NCBI GenBank assembly: GCA_026397725.1
Contig: JAPLUI010000309.1
Span: 1-61,423, forward strand
Direction: 5' to 3'
Source: Verrucomicrobiota bacterium
Lineage (GTDB): Bacteria > Verrucomicrobiota > Verrucomicrobiia > Verrucomicrobiales > Akkermansiaceae
Length of the DNA: 61,423 nt
Part shown: piece by piece, positions 36,943 through 46,621 of the stretch
How the letters are laid out: each line of letters begins with the position of its first letter
Position numbering within the stretch: the first letter of the stretch is position 1
The notes under the pieces: generated by a model
Databases searched by the model: none
Told to the model about the DNA's origin: nothing
Seen by the model: the letters and a program-made list of their open reading frames with translations, nothing else
Program-made: the position numbers and the translations under genes

Positions 36943-38168
36943 TCCTAGCCCGTGTCAGCCAAGCTGCCTGCCTCGCGATGACCGCAGTCATCGCCCGCGG
37001 AGACGGTCTGCTGGACCGCGTGGATGAGGCGCTCACTGTCTCGGGGTACCACGATCAGGTGCGGGCACGCGTCAGCGGCTTGCTCGACCTCGAAGCCTAT
37101 CAATTCAGCGGCGACGCGCCGGGTCTGCTCTTTACCGATGATCACTATCTATGGAATCCCCGGCTCACCATGTTGTTGGATGCCCAACTGGGTTCGAGCT
37201 GCTACGTCTTCGCCCAAGCCCGCCTGGATCGCGGCTTCGACCCAAGCGACGCCGCGCTTGAGGCCCGGCTGGAGGAATACGCGGTGCGCTGGACGCCTTG
37301 GGACGATGGTCGCTTCAATGTGCAGGTCGGTCGTTTCGCCACCATCGTGGGCAATTATGCCGGGCGGCATCAGTCGTGGGAGAATCCCTTCATCAACGCA
37401 CCGGTGATCTATGAGCACATGACCGGGATCCCTGATGGCGAGGTCACCCCGTACCCGCCATCGCACGCACCGGCTTACGACCCCGGCGGGGTGGACTCCA
37501 AGTATGAATACATCCCGGTGATCTGGGGGCCATCGTATGCCACTGGCCTGGCCGTTTCAGGCCGGCTCGGCAAATTCGACTACGCCGTCGAAATCAAGAA
37601 CGCGTCCCTGTCGTCGCGCCCGGCAACGTGGGATGCCACCGCACGCGGGTTCGCGGATCCGACGCTGAGCGCACGCCTGGCCTATCACCCTGACATGGCG
37701 TGGACGCTCGGCGTGGCGGCGAGCGAAGGCGCTTATCTAACCGAGCAAGCGGAGTCCGGCCTGCCGTCGGGCGCGGGGCTCGGCGACTTCAAGGAATACG
37801 TGCTCGGGCAGGACCTCAGTTTCGCCTGGGATCACTGGCAACTGTGGGCCGAAGTGTATGAAGCGCGCTTTGAAGTGCCGAATGTCGGGAACGCCGACAC
37901 CCTTGGCTACTACCTCGAAGCCAAATACAAATTCACGCCAAGTCTATGTGCCGCCTTGCGCTGGAACCAGCAGTTTTTCGTGGATCTCCCCAATGGCAAC
38001 GGCGGCGGGCAACCATGGGGCAACGACCTGTCACGCATTGACGCCGCGATGACCTATCGCTTCACGCCTAACACACAGATGAAATTGCAATACAGTGTGC
38101 AGCACGAAGAACGGGTGAAAGGGGCCGTGTCGCACCTCATCGCAGCACAGTACACGCTCCGCTTCTGA
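36939..38168 (+). CDS. Porin-like outer-membrane beta-barrel protein
   Basis: This 409-residue protein starts at an ATG overlapping the kinase stop. A signal-like N-terminus ('SQAACLAMTAVIARG') is followed by alternating hydrophobic/polar strands rich in tyrosine and tryptophan ('EYAVRWTPWDDGRFNVQVGR', 'FDYAVEIKNASLS', 'YYLEAKYKFTPSLCAALRW'). It ends in a phenylalanine ('QYTLRF'), typical of outer-membrane barrels recognised by BAM. It resembles carbohydrate/phosphate-type porins in style. Being the last gene of the regulator-cupredoxin-kinase operon, it is likely the uptake route controlled by that system. The 224 bases downstream hold no gene. Confidence 0.78.
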   Translation: MILARVSQAACLAMTAVIARGDGLLDRVDEALTVSGYHDQVRARVSGLLDLEAYQFSGDAPGLLFTDDHYLWNPRLTMLLDAQLGSSCYVFAQARLDRGFDPSDAALEARLEEYAVRWTPWDDGRFNVQVGRFATIVGNYAGRHQSWENPFINAPVIYEHMTGIPDGEVTPYPPSHAPAYDPGGVDSKYEYIPVIWGPSYATGLAVSGRLGKFDYAVEIKNASLSSRPATWDATARGFADPTLSARLAYHPDMAWTLGVAASEGAYLTEQAESGLPSGAGLGDFKEYVLGQDLSFAWDHWQLWAEVYEARFEVPNVGNADTLGYYLEAKYKFTPSLCAALRWNQQFFVDLPNGNGGGQPWGNDLSRIDAAMTYRFTPNTQMKLQYSVQHEERVKGAVSHLIAAQYTLRF

Positions 38169-38392
38169 GCGGTGAAGTTTCCCGGCCGGGAAGTCACCGC
38201 CGGGGCCGACGGCACCCGCGCCGACATCTCGGGCAAAAGCGGGCCGCCGGAACCGTAACAGACCCGTTACGGAAAAACTTTTGCGGGGTGCGGGCAGCGG
38301 GTCGAAGCTCACTTCGTTCAACAGGAACACTGAGTTACCAACAAAACATAAACAGAGACCAGCCAACTGCGTCGCATTGCCGAAACACCCTT

Positions 38393-40147
38393 ATGAAAAC
38401 CTGGATATTCCCTTCAAGCGCCCGCCTGCTTGCCGTGGCGATGACCCTGACGCAATCCGCTCACTTTGCCGCCGCACAGCAATTCACCGAAATCGATCCC
38501 GGTCTGCCGGGGAAGTTTCTCCCCTGCGTGGCGGTGGGGGATTATGACGGCGACGGCGACCTTGATGTGCTGGTGGCGGCCAATGGCAAGCACGACATCC
38601 CGTTTGCGACCATCTACCAAAACACTGGCGGGATCTATACGGATAGCGGCATCGTGCTGCCAGGGTTGTCCCGGGCCACGGCGGCATGGGGTGATTTCGA
38701 TGGCGATGGCGATCTCGATCTCGCGATGACCGGGGTGGAGAATAACGGAGCGCCGTTCACGGGACCCGCCAGGACGCGGATCTATCGGAACAACGGCAGC
38801 ACCTTCTCGTTGGTTCCGGGCAGTTTCCTCGGAGTGTTCGCGGGCAGCGTCGCCTGGGGCGATTGCGATGGCGACGGCGACCTCGACTTGCTGGTGAGCG
38901 GCCTGACACTAACAAGCGCGGAAGGCGTGGCGACCACCCGGCTGTATCGCAATGACCACGGCGTGTTCACCGCCGTGGCGCATCCATTTCCCGACTGCTA
39001 CAGCGGTGCCGTGTCGTGGGGCGATTACAACAACGACGGCAAGCTCGACGTGGTCATCGCCGGCACGGGTCCCGGCGGGTTGGTCGCGGCCATCTGGCGC
39101 AATGACGGCGGCGGTGCCTTCACCAACCTTGGCGTGCCTTTGCCGGGCATGGACCTCGGCTTCGCAGTGTGGGGTGATTACGACAACGACGGCGACCTCG
39201 ATCTGCTTTTCGGCGGCGACTCCTATTCCATGGAAGGTTCTATCACGCGCATCTATCGAAATGACGGCGGCACCTTCACGGATGTGAATGCCGGGCTTCA
39301 AGGCCTGTTGTGGGCTGCTGCGGCGTGGGGCGATTACGACAATGACGGCGACCTCGACGTCATGGTGATCGGTTACGACCCGGTGGCCCAGGTGCCGCGC
39401 TCGATCCTATACCGCAACGATGCTGGCACCCTGGTGGACAGCGGGGCCACCTTTCACAATCTCTACCTCGGCACGGTGAGTTGGATGGATTATGATAACG
39501 ACGGCGATCTTGACCTGCTGCTTGCTGGCAATACCAGCGGCACGGATGTGCTGCGCATCTATCACAACAACAACGTCACGTTGGACACGGCCCCCAGCGT
39601 GCCGATGAATCCCGTGGCAAACGTCATCGGCACGGGCGTGGATTTCTCATGGAACGCCGCGAGTGATACCCAAACCCCGGCTGCCGGACTGAGCTATAAC
39701 CTGCGCGTCGGCACGACACCGGGCGGCTCGCAAATCGTCGCACCGCAGGCGTCCGCCGCCGGATCCCGCCGCTTGGTGGCCCTTGGCAATGCACAACTCG
39801 GCCTCACGGCACAACTCCGCACGCTGGTGCCCGGCACGACCTATTACTGGAGCGTGCAGAGCGTGGACAGTGCGTTCGTCGGCTCGGTCTTTGCGGCGGA
39901 AGGCAGCTTCACCGCGCTGGCGGACCCACCGCAAAACGTGTCGTTCGCGCGGGCGGCAGGCGGGGCGGTTCATGTGATCTGGCGCGGCACGCCGGGTTCG
40001 ACTTATCGGGTGGAAGTTTCCCCTGATTTGCAAAGCTGGGTGCCGGTGGCCACCCCGGCGGCCGCGGCGGGCACGGGCTTGTTTGAGTTGATCGAAACGC
40101 CGGCGTCCAATATCGGGCAGCGATATTATCGCGCGGCGCGGCCATGA
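38393..40147 (+). CDS. Secreted VCBS/FG-GAP repeat protein
   Basis: The 584-residue product starts at ATG 38393, which opens a signal peptide ('SSARLLAVAMTLTQSAHFAA'). Seven repeats of the calcium-binding FG-GAP/VCBS type follow, each built on 'WGDYDNDGDLDLLxxG', forming an integrin-like propeller. A fibronectin-like region ('GTTYYWSVQSVDSAFVG') and a C-terminal domain ending 'IGQRYYRAARP' complete it. Such proteins are extracellular or surface-bound and often adhesive. The gene is not tightly linked to the porin operon upstream. Confidence 0.88.
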   Translation: MKTWIFPSSARLLAVAMTLTQSAHFAAAQQFTEIDPGLPGKFLPCVAVGDYDGDGDLDVLVAANGKHDIPFATIYQNTGGIYTDSGIVLPGLSRATAAWGDFDGDGDLDLAMTGVENNGAPFTGPARTRIYRNNGSTFSLVPGSFLGVFAGSVAWGDCDGDGDLDLLVSGLTLTSAEGVATTRLYRNDHGVFTAVAHPFPDCYSGAVSWGDYNNDGKLDVVIAGTGPGGLVAAIWRNDGGGAFTNLGVPLPGMDLGFAVWGDYDNDGDLDLLFGGDSYSMEGSITRIYRNDGGTFTDVNAGLQGLLWAAAAWGDYDNDGDLDVMVIGYDPVAQVPRSILYRNDAGTLVDSGATFHNLYLGTVSWMDYDNDGDLDLLLAGNTSGTDVLRIYHNNNVTLDTAPSVPMNPVANVIGTGVDFSWNAASDTQTPAAGLSYNLRVGTTPGGSQIVAPQASAAGSRRLVALGNAQLGLTAQLRTLVPGTTYYWSVQSVDSAFVGSVFAAEGSFTALADPPQNVSFARAAGGAVHVIWRGTPGSTYRVEVSPDLQSWVPVATPAAAAGTGLFELIETPASNIGQRYYRAARP

Positions 40148-40286
40148 CATGATCCCCGCCGTCAGCAGTCTAAGCTTGGGGTGTTCAAGGTGGTGTCGAG
40201 GCCGATGCCTTAGGCCAGGCGCAACAAGGCGGCACTGGCACCGGGATTCGAGCGAGGCGGGTTGGCCCTGGGTCGGCGCGGTGCCT

Positions 40287-40859
40287 CTAACGATGTCGGC
40301 GGCGGTAGCATGCCAAGGCAGCACATGCCACCGCGAGCATGCTGCCGGTGGCTGGTTCGGGAACCAGAAAACCGCGGATTTCACCACCGCCAAACGCACT
40401 CGTGTGGATGTTCAGGTAGGACTTGCCGTCGGCCATTCCCGCCTCCAGCGCGGCGAGCGCGGACGCTGCGGTGCCACCATGGCTGGTGATGAAGGCTGAG
40501 TTGTAACTCGACGTCAGCGTCATGTCGAACGTGTGATCATACGATCCCGCGGCCACTCCCGACGGGAATCCTGCGAAGGTTGGTGTCATGGTGGCGACGC
40601 CTGCCGTGCCACTCCCAGCGATGGCGGTGAGCGCATGAATGTGCGAGGCGGTCACGTTGCCTTGGAGACCGGAAAAGACCACGTTCACCTCCATCGTTTT
40701 GAGGATCGTGTCAACGGTAACGGTGGCAAAGCCTTGGCCTGGCGAGGCATTGGCTGGAAATTCACTCGAACCATTGAGGTTCGCGGTGTAAACAACGGTA
40801 GCCGAACGGGCAACGCCAGCGGCCAACAACAACGGTAACAGGGAGATTAGCAATTTCAT
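40287..40859 (-). CDS. CHRD domain protein with PEP-CTERM sorting signal
   Basis: This 190-residue exported protein starts with a signal peptide ('MKLLISLLPLLLAAGVARSA'). A CHRD domain follows ('ANLNGSSEFPANASPGQG', 'ASHIHALT', 'YLNIHTSAFGGGEIRG'). The C-terminus 'VPEPATGSMLAVACAALACY', then arginines, is a PEP-CTERM sorting tag: the PEP motif, a hydrophobic helix and basic residues. An exosortase elsewhere in the genome would cleave it during export or anchoring. I chose the ATG at the signal peptide; an open upstream extension is not credible. Confidence 0.88.
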   Translation of the reverse strand: MKLLISLLPLLLAAGVARSATVVYTANLNGSSEFPANASPGQGFATVTVDTILKTMEVNVVFSGLQGNVTASHIHALTAIAGSGTAGVATMTPTFAGFPSGVAAGSYDHTFDMTLTSSYNSAFITSHGGTAASALAALEAGMADGKSYLNIHTSAFGGGEIRGFLVPEPATGSMLAVACAALACYRRRHR

Positions 40860-41031
40860 GAATGCCAACTTGGGGCCGATTACACCGGATGCAAGGGGAA
40901 TTCGTGCAAAGACTCGAAAAAAATTTGGGATGGCGACCTGTTGCCCAAGACCATGGGTCGGAGAAAGGGTCAGGCCTCCAACGATTCCATGGCACGGTTC
41001 CAACGTTTCCCATCCGGGAACACCAGTCGCC

Positions 41032-43668
41032 TCACACCAAGCCCAATGCCAGCAGTACGGCCAGGATCACCCCCATAATGCTTTCCCCCGCGATGCAGCC
41101 CGAGGCGATGGGAATGGTGTAGGTGGCATGCCACTTGGGTGCCTTCAGTTCCAGGATCCAGACGATGAATGCGCCGAGGAACATCGCAATACTCATGCTG
41201 GCCGGAATCGTTAGAGCAATGCCCAGCGCCGCCGGCGACGGCGTGTAGGGACGGGCTTTGGGAAAAAAGCGATCCACGAGCACAATGAGAACCCCCACGA
41301 TGAAGGCCACCACAATCGCCTGCACGGCGCTGGCTGGCAAGGTGCCGAGTCCCTGCGACAGCACCTTGGCCACTCCCATCCACACCAGTGCGGAGGGTGC
41401 CGGAAACTTCTCACCGCCGAGTGCGGTGGCATCGGGCACCAGGATGAAATACGCCGGCACGGCGAGCAGCGAACCGGCGAACACGCCGAAAATCTGGGCG
41501 ATGAATTGTTTGCGCGGATTGGCGCCGACCATGTGACCGACTTTCAGGTTGCCCACGGTGTCGCTGCAACTGCACGCCGCCCCGGCGGTCAAGCCTGCGG
41601 TCATGAGGTTGGCGGAGATGTTGCCCGGGGCCATCACGCCGTAGGTGAGTTGGGTCACCTTGCCCAGCGCGCCGATCGGGTTGATGCCGATTTCCGCGCC
41701 CGCCCGCGCCGCCACGGCGGCCAGGAAGAAGGTCATGAATACCGCAATGAGCCCCATCCACCAGTGGATGGAAAACAGCCAGAGCAGCAGCGCCATCGAC
41801 AGGATGCCGGTGATGGCAAAGCCGACAATAAACCACGTCATCGGGATTTCCAGATGATCCAGCACGCCGTTCGGGCCGCTTTTCCGCTTGCCCAGGGTGG
41901 TGAAGATGCTGGCAAACGTCCGACCCAGGGTGCGCCATTGAAACGCCAGCGCCAGCAGACCGCCAACCACCAGCACGGTCGCGCCGGGCCAGAGCGACCA
42001 CGCGCTGATGTTACGGAAGCCGCCGACAGCTTGCATTGCGACGGCATTCTTATGGAACCGATCCTTTGACAACTCCGACGGATAAGCGTCTTCCAGCAGC
42101 GCTCGATTCAACCGCATGAGGCTGGTGCCTTCCAGCTTGGCCTGCAATTTCACCAGATTCTTGGTGGATTCTCGCAACTGAACTCCCGCAAAGCGCGATT
42201 CGGAATACAGGGATTTGTCTTCGAGGATTTTGTTCAAGTCGCCAATCAATGCCAGTTGCACCGCACCAAGCGCGTTTTGCCGCAAATTGTCAGTGTTGTA
42301 TTCATTCTCATGATAACTCTCCAAACTGAGATGGCCGGCCTTTGACAAGCGGGATTGGAGATAGCTTGCAACCGGGTCGGATGGCCTTTTGAGCTTTGAG
42401 GCGAGCCCGGGCATGTCTAACAAGTCAAGTTCGGTTAGAAGCGGAGACCCTTGAAATCCAATTGCGCTCGCAACCGACGTTGGTTCAGAGGCGGGAATCA
42501 TGAGCGTGGCCTCCCAATTGGTGGCCGTCACGGCCTTGAGCGAAAGCATGACCTCATTGGCAGCCTTGTTGGTGAAAGTATCGAAGGTCAACAGTTTCGC
42601 AAACGGATTGGGCGAGCCGCTTTGCAGTGTCGGCGCGGAAAAATCCCGCTGAAGTTCGGCGGTGTTGTGGTAAGTCGTCGGTTCGCTCCAAGTATAGCGC
42701 AGCGTGGTCGTGATGGCGTTGGATGACATTTCCGGTTCGGTCGTCATTTCCACCAACGTCGCGGAAAATGAATCGCCACTGGTGACGGTCAACGGAAATT
42801 GCGGGGCTGAGACGGCTTTGATTTCCGGCGCGGGATGTTTGATGATGCCTTCGTTGATCAAGTTGGGCGCGAGGACACCGTAGTTCAGGATCAAGCCCGC
42901 GAGCATGCTGATGCCCACCTTAATGCCGAACAGCGCGCCGATGCTGAGAAAGATCAAGCTCGGCTCCAGGCTCAAGGTGAGCTTGTCCAGTCCGATGCGG
43001 CCGATGTGCCAGGGCAGGTTCCATTGCGCGGGAATCCATTTCACGCCGTCGCGCAACCCGACGACCAACATTCCGAGAACGCCCGCAATGCCCATGGCCT
43101 TGGCCTTTTGCATGCCTTCGTTGCCATGCGCATACATGGCCTTGAGCGTTTCGCCGGTCGGGATGTTCGCCGGGAAGCGCAGCGAATCGACTTGGATCAT
43201 CTGCCGTTTGAGCGGAATGGCCATGAACAGGCCGAGAAACAGAATGACCGCAATGAACAGCGTGAGCTGCCACCAGACAAATTCGTAGCCGGTCAGCATC
43301 GTCAGTGCCGGTACCGCCGACACCAGCCCCGCCGAGGAAATCCAACTCGCCGCCACCGCCACGGTCATCATCGTCGTACACTCCAGCATGCCGAATTCCT
43401 GTTTCACCAGGCCGATGCCCCGCAGCCCCTTGAAGGTTGCGAAAATCACGATCACGGCAGCGATGTCCACCCCGAGGCCCCAGCCTGACTTGAGACCGAC
43501 GTAAAGATTGGATAGCGCCATCAGCCCGCCGAAAATCATTCCGGCCACGACCGCGCGAACCGTCAGGTCCTTTTCCTGGTCGCCGCGGTAAACGTTGGTG
43601 AGCCACTCCTGGTCGCGTTCCTCTGCGGCTTTGAGTTGATCGAGGTAGGATTGAGGGTCGTGGGACAT
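41032..43668 (-). CDS. OPT family oligopeptide/metal-chelate transporter with large soluble insert
   Basis: The 878-residue polytopic membrane protein has OPT family features early ('FGGLMALSNLYVGLKSGWG', 'KQEFGMLECTTMMTVAVAA', 'RFPANIPTGETLKAMYA') and late ('PIGALGKVTQLTYGVMAPGN', 'AACSCSDTVGNLKVGHMVG', 'GCIAGESIMGVILA'). OPT carriers move oligopeptides or metal-siderophore complexes with protons. Residues about 285-552 are not membrane-like: a polar beta-type then helical domain ('EMSSNAITTTLRYTWSEPTT', 'LRESTKNLVKLQAKLEG') set between transmembrane halves, making the protein longer than usual bacterial OPTs of 550-700 residues. It is probably a single-gene unit. Confidence 0.88.
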   Translation of the reverse strand: MSHDPQSYLDQLKAAEERDQEWLTNVYRGDQEKDLTVRAVVAGMIFGGLMALSNLYVGLKSGWGLGVDIAAVIVIFATFKGLRGIGLVKQEFGMLECTTMMTVAVAASWISSAGLVSAVPALTMLTGYEFVWWQLTLFIAVILFLGLFMAIPLKRQMIQVDSLRFPANIPTGETLKAMYAHGNEGMQKAKAMGIAGVLGMLVVGLRDGVKWIPAQWNLPWHIGRIGLDKLTLSLEPSLIFLSIGALFGIKVGISMLAGLILNYGVLAPNLINEGIIKHPAPEIKAVSAPQFPLTVTSGDSFSATLVEMTTEPEMSSNAITTTLRYTWSEPTTYHNTAELQRDFSAPTLQSGSPNPFAKLLTFDTFTNKAANEVMLSLKAVTATNWEATLMIPASEPTSVASAIGFQGSPLLTELDLLDMPGLASKLKRPSDPVASYLQSRLSKAGHLSLESYHENEYNTDNLRQNALGAVQLALIGDLNKILEDKSLYSESRFAGVQLRESTKNLVKLQAKLEGTSLMRLNRALLEDAYPSELSKDRFHKNAVAMQAVGGFRNISAWSLWPGATVLVVGGLLALAFQWRTLGRTFASIFTTLGKRKSGPNGVLDHLEIPMTWFIVGFAITGILSMALLLWLFSIHWWMGLIAVFMTFFLAAVAARAGAEIGINPIGALGKVTQLTYGVMAPGNISANLMTAGLTAGAACSCSDTVGNLKVGHMVGANPRKQFIAQIFGVFAGSLLAVPAYFILVPDATALGGEKFPAPSALVWMGVAKVLSQGLGTLPASAVQAIVVAFIVGVLIVLVDRFFPKARPYTPSPAALGIALTIPASMSIAMFLGAFIVWILELKAPKWHATYTIPIASGCIAGESIMGVILAVLLALGLV

Positions 43669-43703
43669 GAGGATTGTTCAGGTTGGAGTCTGGTGGGTGG
43701 GTG

Positions 43704-43880
43704 TTACCGAGTGCCGATGCAGTGGAGGTGATTGAGCGTGCGGAGGAAAATCCGGCCGCGGCTGATGGCGGGAGAGGCGAAACATGCTTCGCCGAGCGGA
43801 TTCTTGGCGATCCACTCGAACTTCGGGCCGGCCGTCAGCACGAACATCTTGGCGTCATCATCGAGGAAACAGCGATTCTC
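43704..43880 (-). pseudogene. C-terminal scrap of a PQQ-like beta-propeller protein
   Basis: The last 58 residues of a minus-strand frame read as a propeller C-terminus: 'DAKMFVLTAGPKFEWIA', 'LGEACFASPAISRGRIFLRT' and 'NHLHCIGTR'. Nothing upstream continues it, so the gene is truncated at its 5' side. An intact protein of this superfamily lies at 45339. The rest of 43669-44186 shows no gene. Confidence 0.6.
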
Positions 43881-44186
43881 GCCGGCCGCAGCGGATGCGG
43901 CGAGGATACAACTCACCCAAGCGACTTGCGTGGTGGCACTGATGATTGCCAGGAAGTTGCGGTTGGGGTGAGCACGCATGGGGCGGCCACTGTAGGGAAT
44001 GGCGGGTGTTGATTCAACCGGAATATCCGACACCGGAATATCCGGCGGCTGCGGGTGCGGGCCTCACGGGGTCGCCGGCCAATACCGTGCGCTTGGCGTC
44101 AGCCACGACGGGCAGGAGGCCCAGCCGTTAGGATTGGCGTGCCTGAGAACAGCCGAGCCAGCCCTCCCACCATGAAATCCACCGCA

Positions 44187-44834
44187 CTAGCGCCGCGCCT
44201 CTTGTTTGGCGACAAGTGCCATTTCCTCTTCGTGCGAATGGATTTGCAGTAGGGCCTGCACCCCATGCCTCCCGGCAGCCGCCTTCAGGATGCTGCGGAT
44301 TGCAGCAGCCGTGAAACCTTCCCTGCCAATCAACATCGCCGCATCCCTTTTCACCAGCACCAGTTTGAAGCGCAGCGCGGTGGACCCGATTTCCGTGACC
44401 TTGATCTGTGCGTGGTTCGGCTCATCGATCAAATTAACGACCACGTACTGAAGAAAATTTTTCAACCGGACCATGAGCGCCTGCATTTCGGTTCGGCTTG
44501 GACATGGCCCCAATGGCGCAGTCGGTGCTGGTGGCGCGGGTTTGCGCCCAAGCGGCAACGCACTTCTGAAATCCCAATCCATGATCTTGTAATGGGCCGT
44601 CCGTTTGACCAAGTTGATGAGGTCAACCTCTTGGTTGGCGGTTTTTTTCACCGCCAGCAGGGTCGATCTGAAATCCCAGTCAGTCACCTGGATGCTCGCT
44701 AACCGCCTCAGCGAGCGAGTGATCTCAAGCTCCCTGATATCCGTATTCATGAGGCCCATGAAATCCCACTCCGTGACTCGGATTTCTCCGAGCTGCTTGA
44801 GGAAACCGGCGAGTTCAGAAATTCGTTTCGACAT
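44187..44834 (-). CDS. KH-domain RNA-binding protein with N-terminal WDF repeats
   Basis: This 215-residue cytoplasmic protein ends in a KH domain (about residues 120-205) with the GXXG loop as 'IGREGFTAAAIRSIL' and a core like KhpA-type proteins ('VVVNLIDEPNHAQIKV'). The N-terminal 110 residues contain three imperfect units, each around 'VT(E/D)WDF': 'IRVTEWDFMGLM', 'IQVTDWDFRSTL', 'YKIMDWDFRSAL', spaced about 35-40 residues apart. A proline-rich linker joins the parts. I know no named family for the repeats. I chose ATG 44834 over a TTG six codons upstream. Likely RNA-associated; the targets are unknown. Confidence 0.72.
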   Translation of the reverse strand: MSKRISELAGFLKQLGEIRVTEWDFMGLMNTDIRELEITRSLRRLASIQVTDWDFRSTLLAVKKTANQEVDLINLVKRTAHYKIMDWDFRSALPLGRKPAPPAPTAPLGPCPSRTEMQALMVRLKNFLQYVVVNLIDEPNHAQIKVTEIGSTALRFKLVLVKRDAAMLIGREGFTAAAIRSILKAAAGRHGVQALLQIHSHEEEMALVAKQEARR

Positions 44835-45338
44835 GGCATTCGGGCGCGGCAATCACCGTGAAAGACCCCTTGCTCAAGCCAGGATTGCTAGGGCATGGCT
44901 GATGGGCTGGGGTGCATGGGAAAGCCGGAGTGGGGAGCGGGGTGGGGGGGCCAGGGGGATGAAGAGGGGTTGCGGTATATCCTGTGGGGCGGTGTTGCGG
45001 GGGCAGGGAAATCCTTGCCGCTGAGAATACCCAGCCGCCCCGAGATGCCAAGGAGTATTATGGGAATTCGGAAAATAGACCGAAGACCAGGCGGCCTGCC
45101 CGAGGTCTGATCCACTCCGCAACATGGGAGTCTGTGGTGAGGGCCTCGCTCAGACCATGCTCCCGCATGACGACGAATCAGGCAACAAATCCTGAATTCA
45201 GTGAAAGGTCAGCCGCCGCACCATGCGTTCTACGCGGGGGCGGTGCCTCCGCCATGCCGGAATTTGCCAGCGCCAGATCCCACCATTGGAAGACCATTAC
45301 AACGTAGAACCATAACAACCTAGAACCAGGAGAAACAC
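44835..45338. other. Intergenic region, no gene recognised
   Basis: The stretch lies between the divergent KH-protein gene and the PQQ-propeller gene and presumably holds both promoters. Frames of 60-140 codons are G/P/R-rich shadows. I see a purine-rich block around 44930-44970 and no repeat or hairpin of note. Confidence 0.5.
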
Positions 45339-46538
45339 ATGAGATACAACAATTGGACCGTGACCACATTGACAGCGGTGCTGCTAAGCGCCTCCGGCGC
45401 AGCGGCCGATGAGTGGCCGAATTGGCGGGGCCCGAACCATGATGGCATCAGCAAGGAAACCGCTTGGGACCCTGCGGCGGTGAGTGCGCGCAAGGTCGCG
45501 TGGGAAGCCGAGGTCGGGGCCGGTTATTCCGCCGTGGCCGTGACCAACGGCAAGGTCTATACGGCCGGCAATTTCAACAAGAATACCGATGCGGTGTCCT
45601 GTCTGGATGCGGCCAGCGGCAAGCAACTCTGGCGGCATGAGTATCCGGAACCGTTGGCCGCCAAATTCTACTCGGGCGGCTGCAGTGCGACGCCAACCGT
45701 CCATGACGGCAAAGTCTATTTCGCCAGCAAGAGCGGCAAGGTTTTCTGTCTCGATGCCGACACCGGCAAGGTGATCTGGAACAAGCAATTCGGGTGCAAG
45801 GTGCCCACCTGGGGGTTTGCCAGTTCCGCCCTGATCCACGGCAAAGCCGCGATCTTCAATGCGGGCCGTTCCGGGATGGCCTATGACAAGGCCAGCGGGG
45901 CGGTGCTCTGGAGCAGTGAGGATGACGCGTGCGGCTATGCCACCCCGGTGCCATTCGAGCAGAGCGGCAAACCCTGCTTCGCGCTGTTCGCCAAGGACAC
46001 CATCAGCGCAGTGGCGGCGGACGGCAAGGCGCTCTGGTCATATCCCTGGCAGACGCAACACGATGTCAATGTCGCGGACCCGATCATCGTCGGCACCCAG
46101 GTGTTCATTACTTCCGGCTACGGACGCGGTGCTTCGGTCGTCGATTTCGCCGGGGCCGTGCCCAAAAAGGTCTGGGAGAATAAGAACATGCGTTCCCACA
46201 TGAGCGGACCGGTGCTCATCGGTGGCTATCTCTACGGGTTTGATGACAACCGGCTGACCTGCCTGGACTGGAAGACCGGCGAGCAAAAATGGAATGAGAA
46301 ATCTCCGGCAAAAGGGGCCCTGATGGCCGCCGGCGACAAGCTCATCGTGCTGGGTGAAACCGGACGCCTGGCCATTGCGAAAGCCACTCCGACCGCATAC
46401 CAGGAACTGGCTGCGGCCGAGGTGTTAGATGGCCGCTGTTGGACGATGCCGATTCTGGCCGGTGGCCGGATCCACGTTCGCAACTCGGATGGCCATCTGG
46501 TGTGCCTTGATGTCCGGAAGAAACCGGACGCTCCCTGA
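45339..46538 (+). CDS. Secreted PQQ-like beta-propeller repeat protein
   Basis: The 399-residue protein has a signal peptide ('TVTTLTAVLLSASGAAA') and then 'WPNWRGPNHDGISKET', the standard opening of PVC outer-membrane PQQ-like propeller proteins. Blades contain 'GKVYTAGN', 'GKQLWRHEYPEPL', 'GKVYFASKSGKVFCLDADTG' and 'GRIHVRNSDGHLVCLDV'. An 'aaccaggagaaacac' leader gives a good ribosome-binding site. It may bind a quinone cofactor or simply be a scaffold; catalytic residues of quinoprotein dehydrogenases are not evident. It converges with ftsH. Confidence 0.9.
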   Translation: MRYNNWTVTTLTAVLLSASGAAADEWPNWRGPNHDGISKETAWDPAAVSARKVAWEAEVGAGYSAVAVTNGKVYTAGNFNKNTDAVSCLDAASGKQLWRHEYPEPLAAKFYSGGCSATPTVHDGKVYFASKSGKVFCLDADTGKVIWNKQFGCKVPTWGFASSALIHGKAAIFNAGRSGMAYDKASGAVLWSSEDDACGYATPVPFEQSGKPCFALFAKDTISAVAADGKALWSYPWQTQHDVNVADPIIVGTQVFITSGYGRGASVVDFAGAVPKKVWENKNMRSHMSGPVLIGGYLYGFDDNRLTCLDWKTGEQKWNEKSPAKGALMAAGDKLIVLGETGRLAIAKATPTAYQELAAAEVLDGRCWTMPILAGGRIHVRNSDGHLVCLDVRKKPDAP

Positions 46539-46621
46539 AACCCCGGTAACACCGGCAAGCGGGAAGCCGATTCAGCAACCGGCGAGCGGCGAGCGAAACC
46601 CATCGGCCCTGCGTGCCTGGC

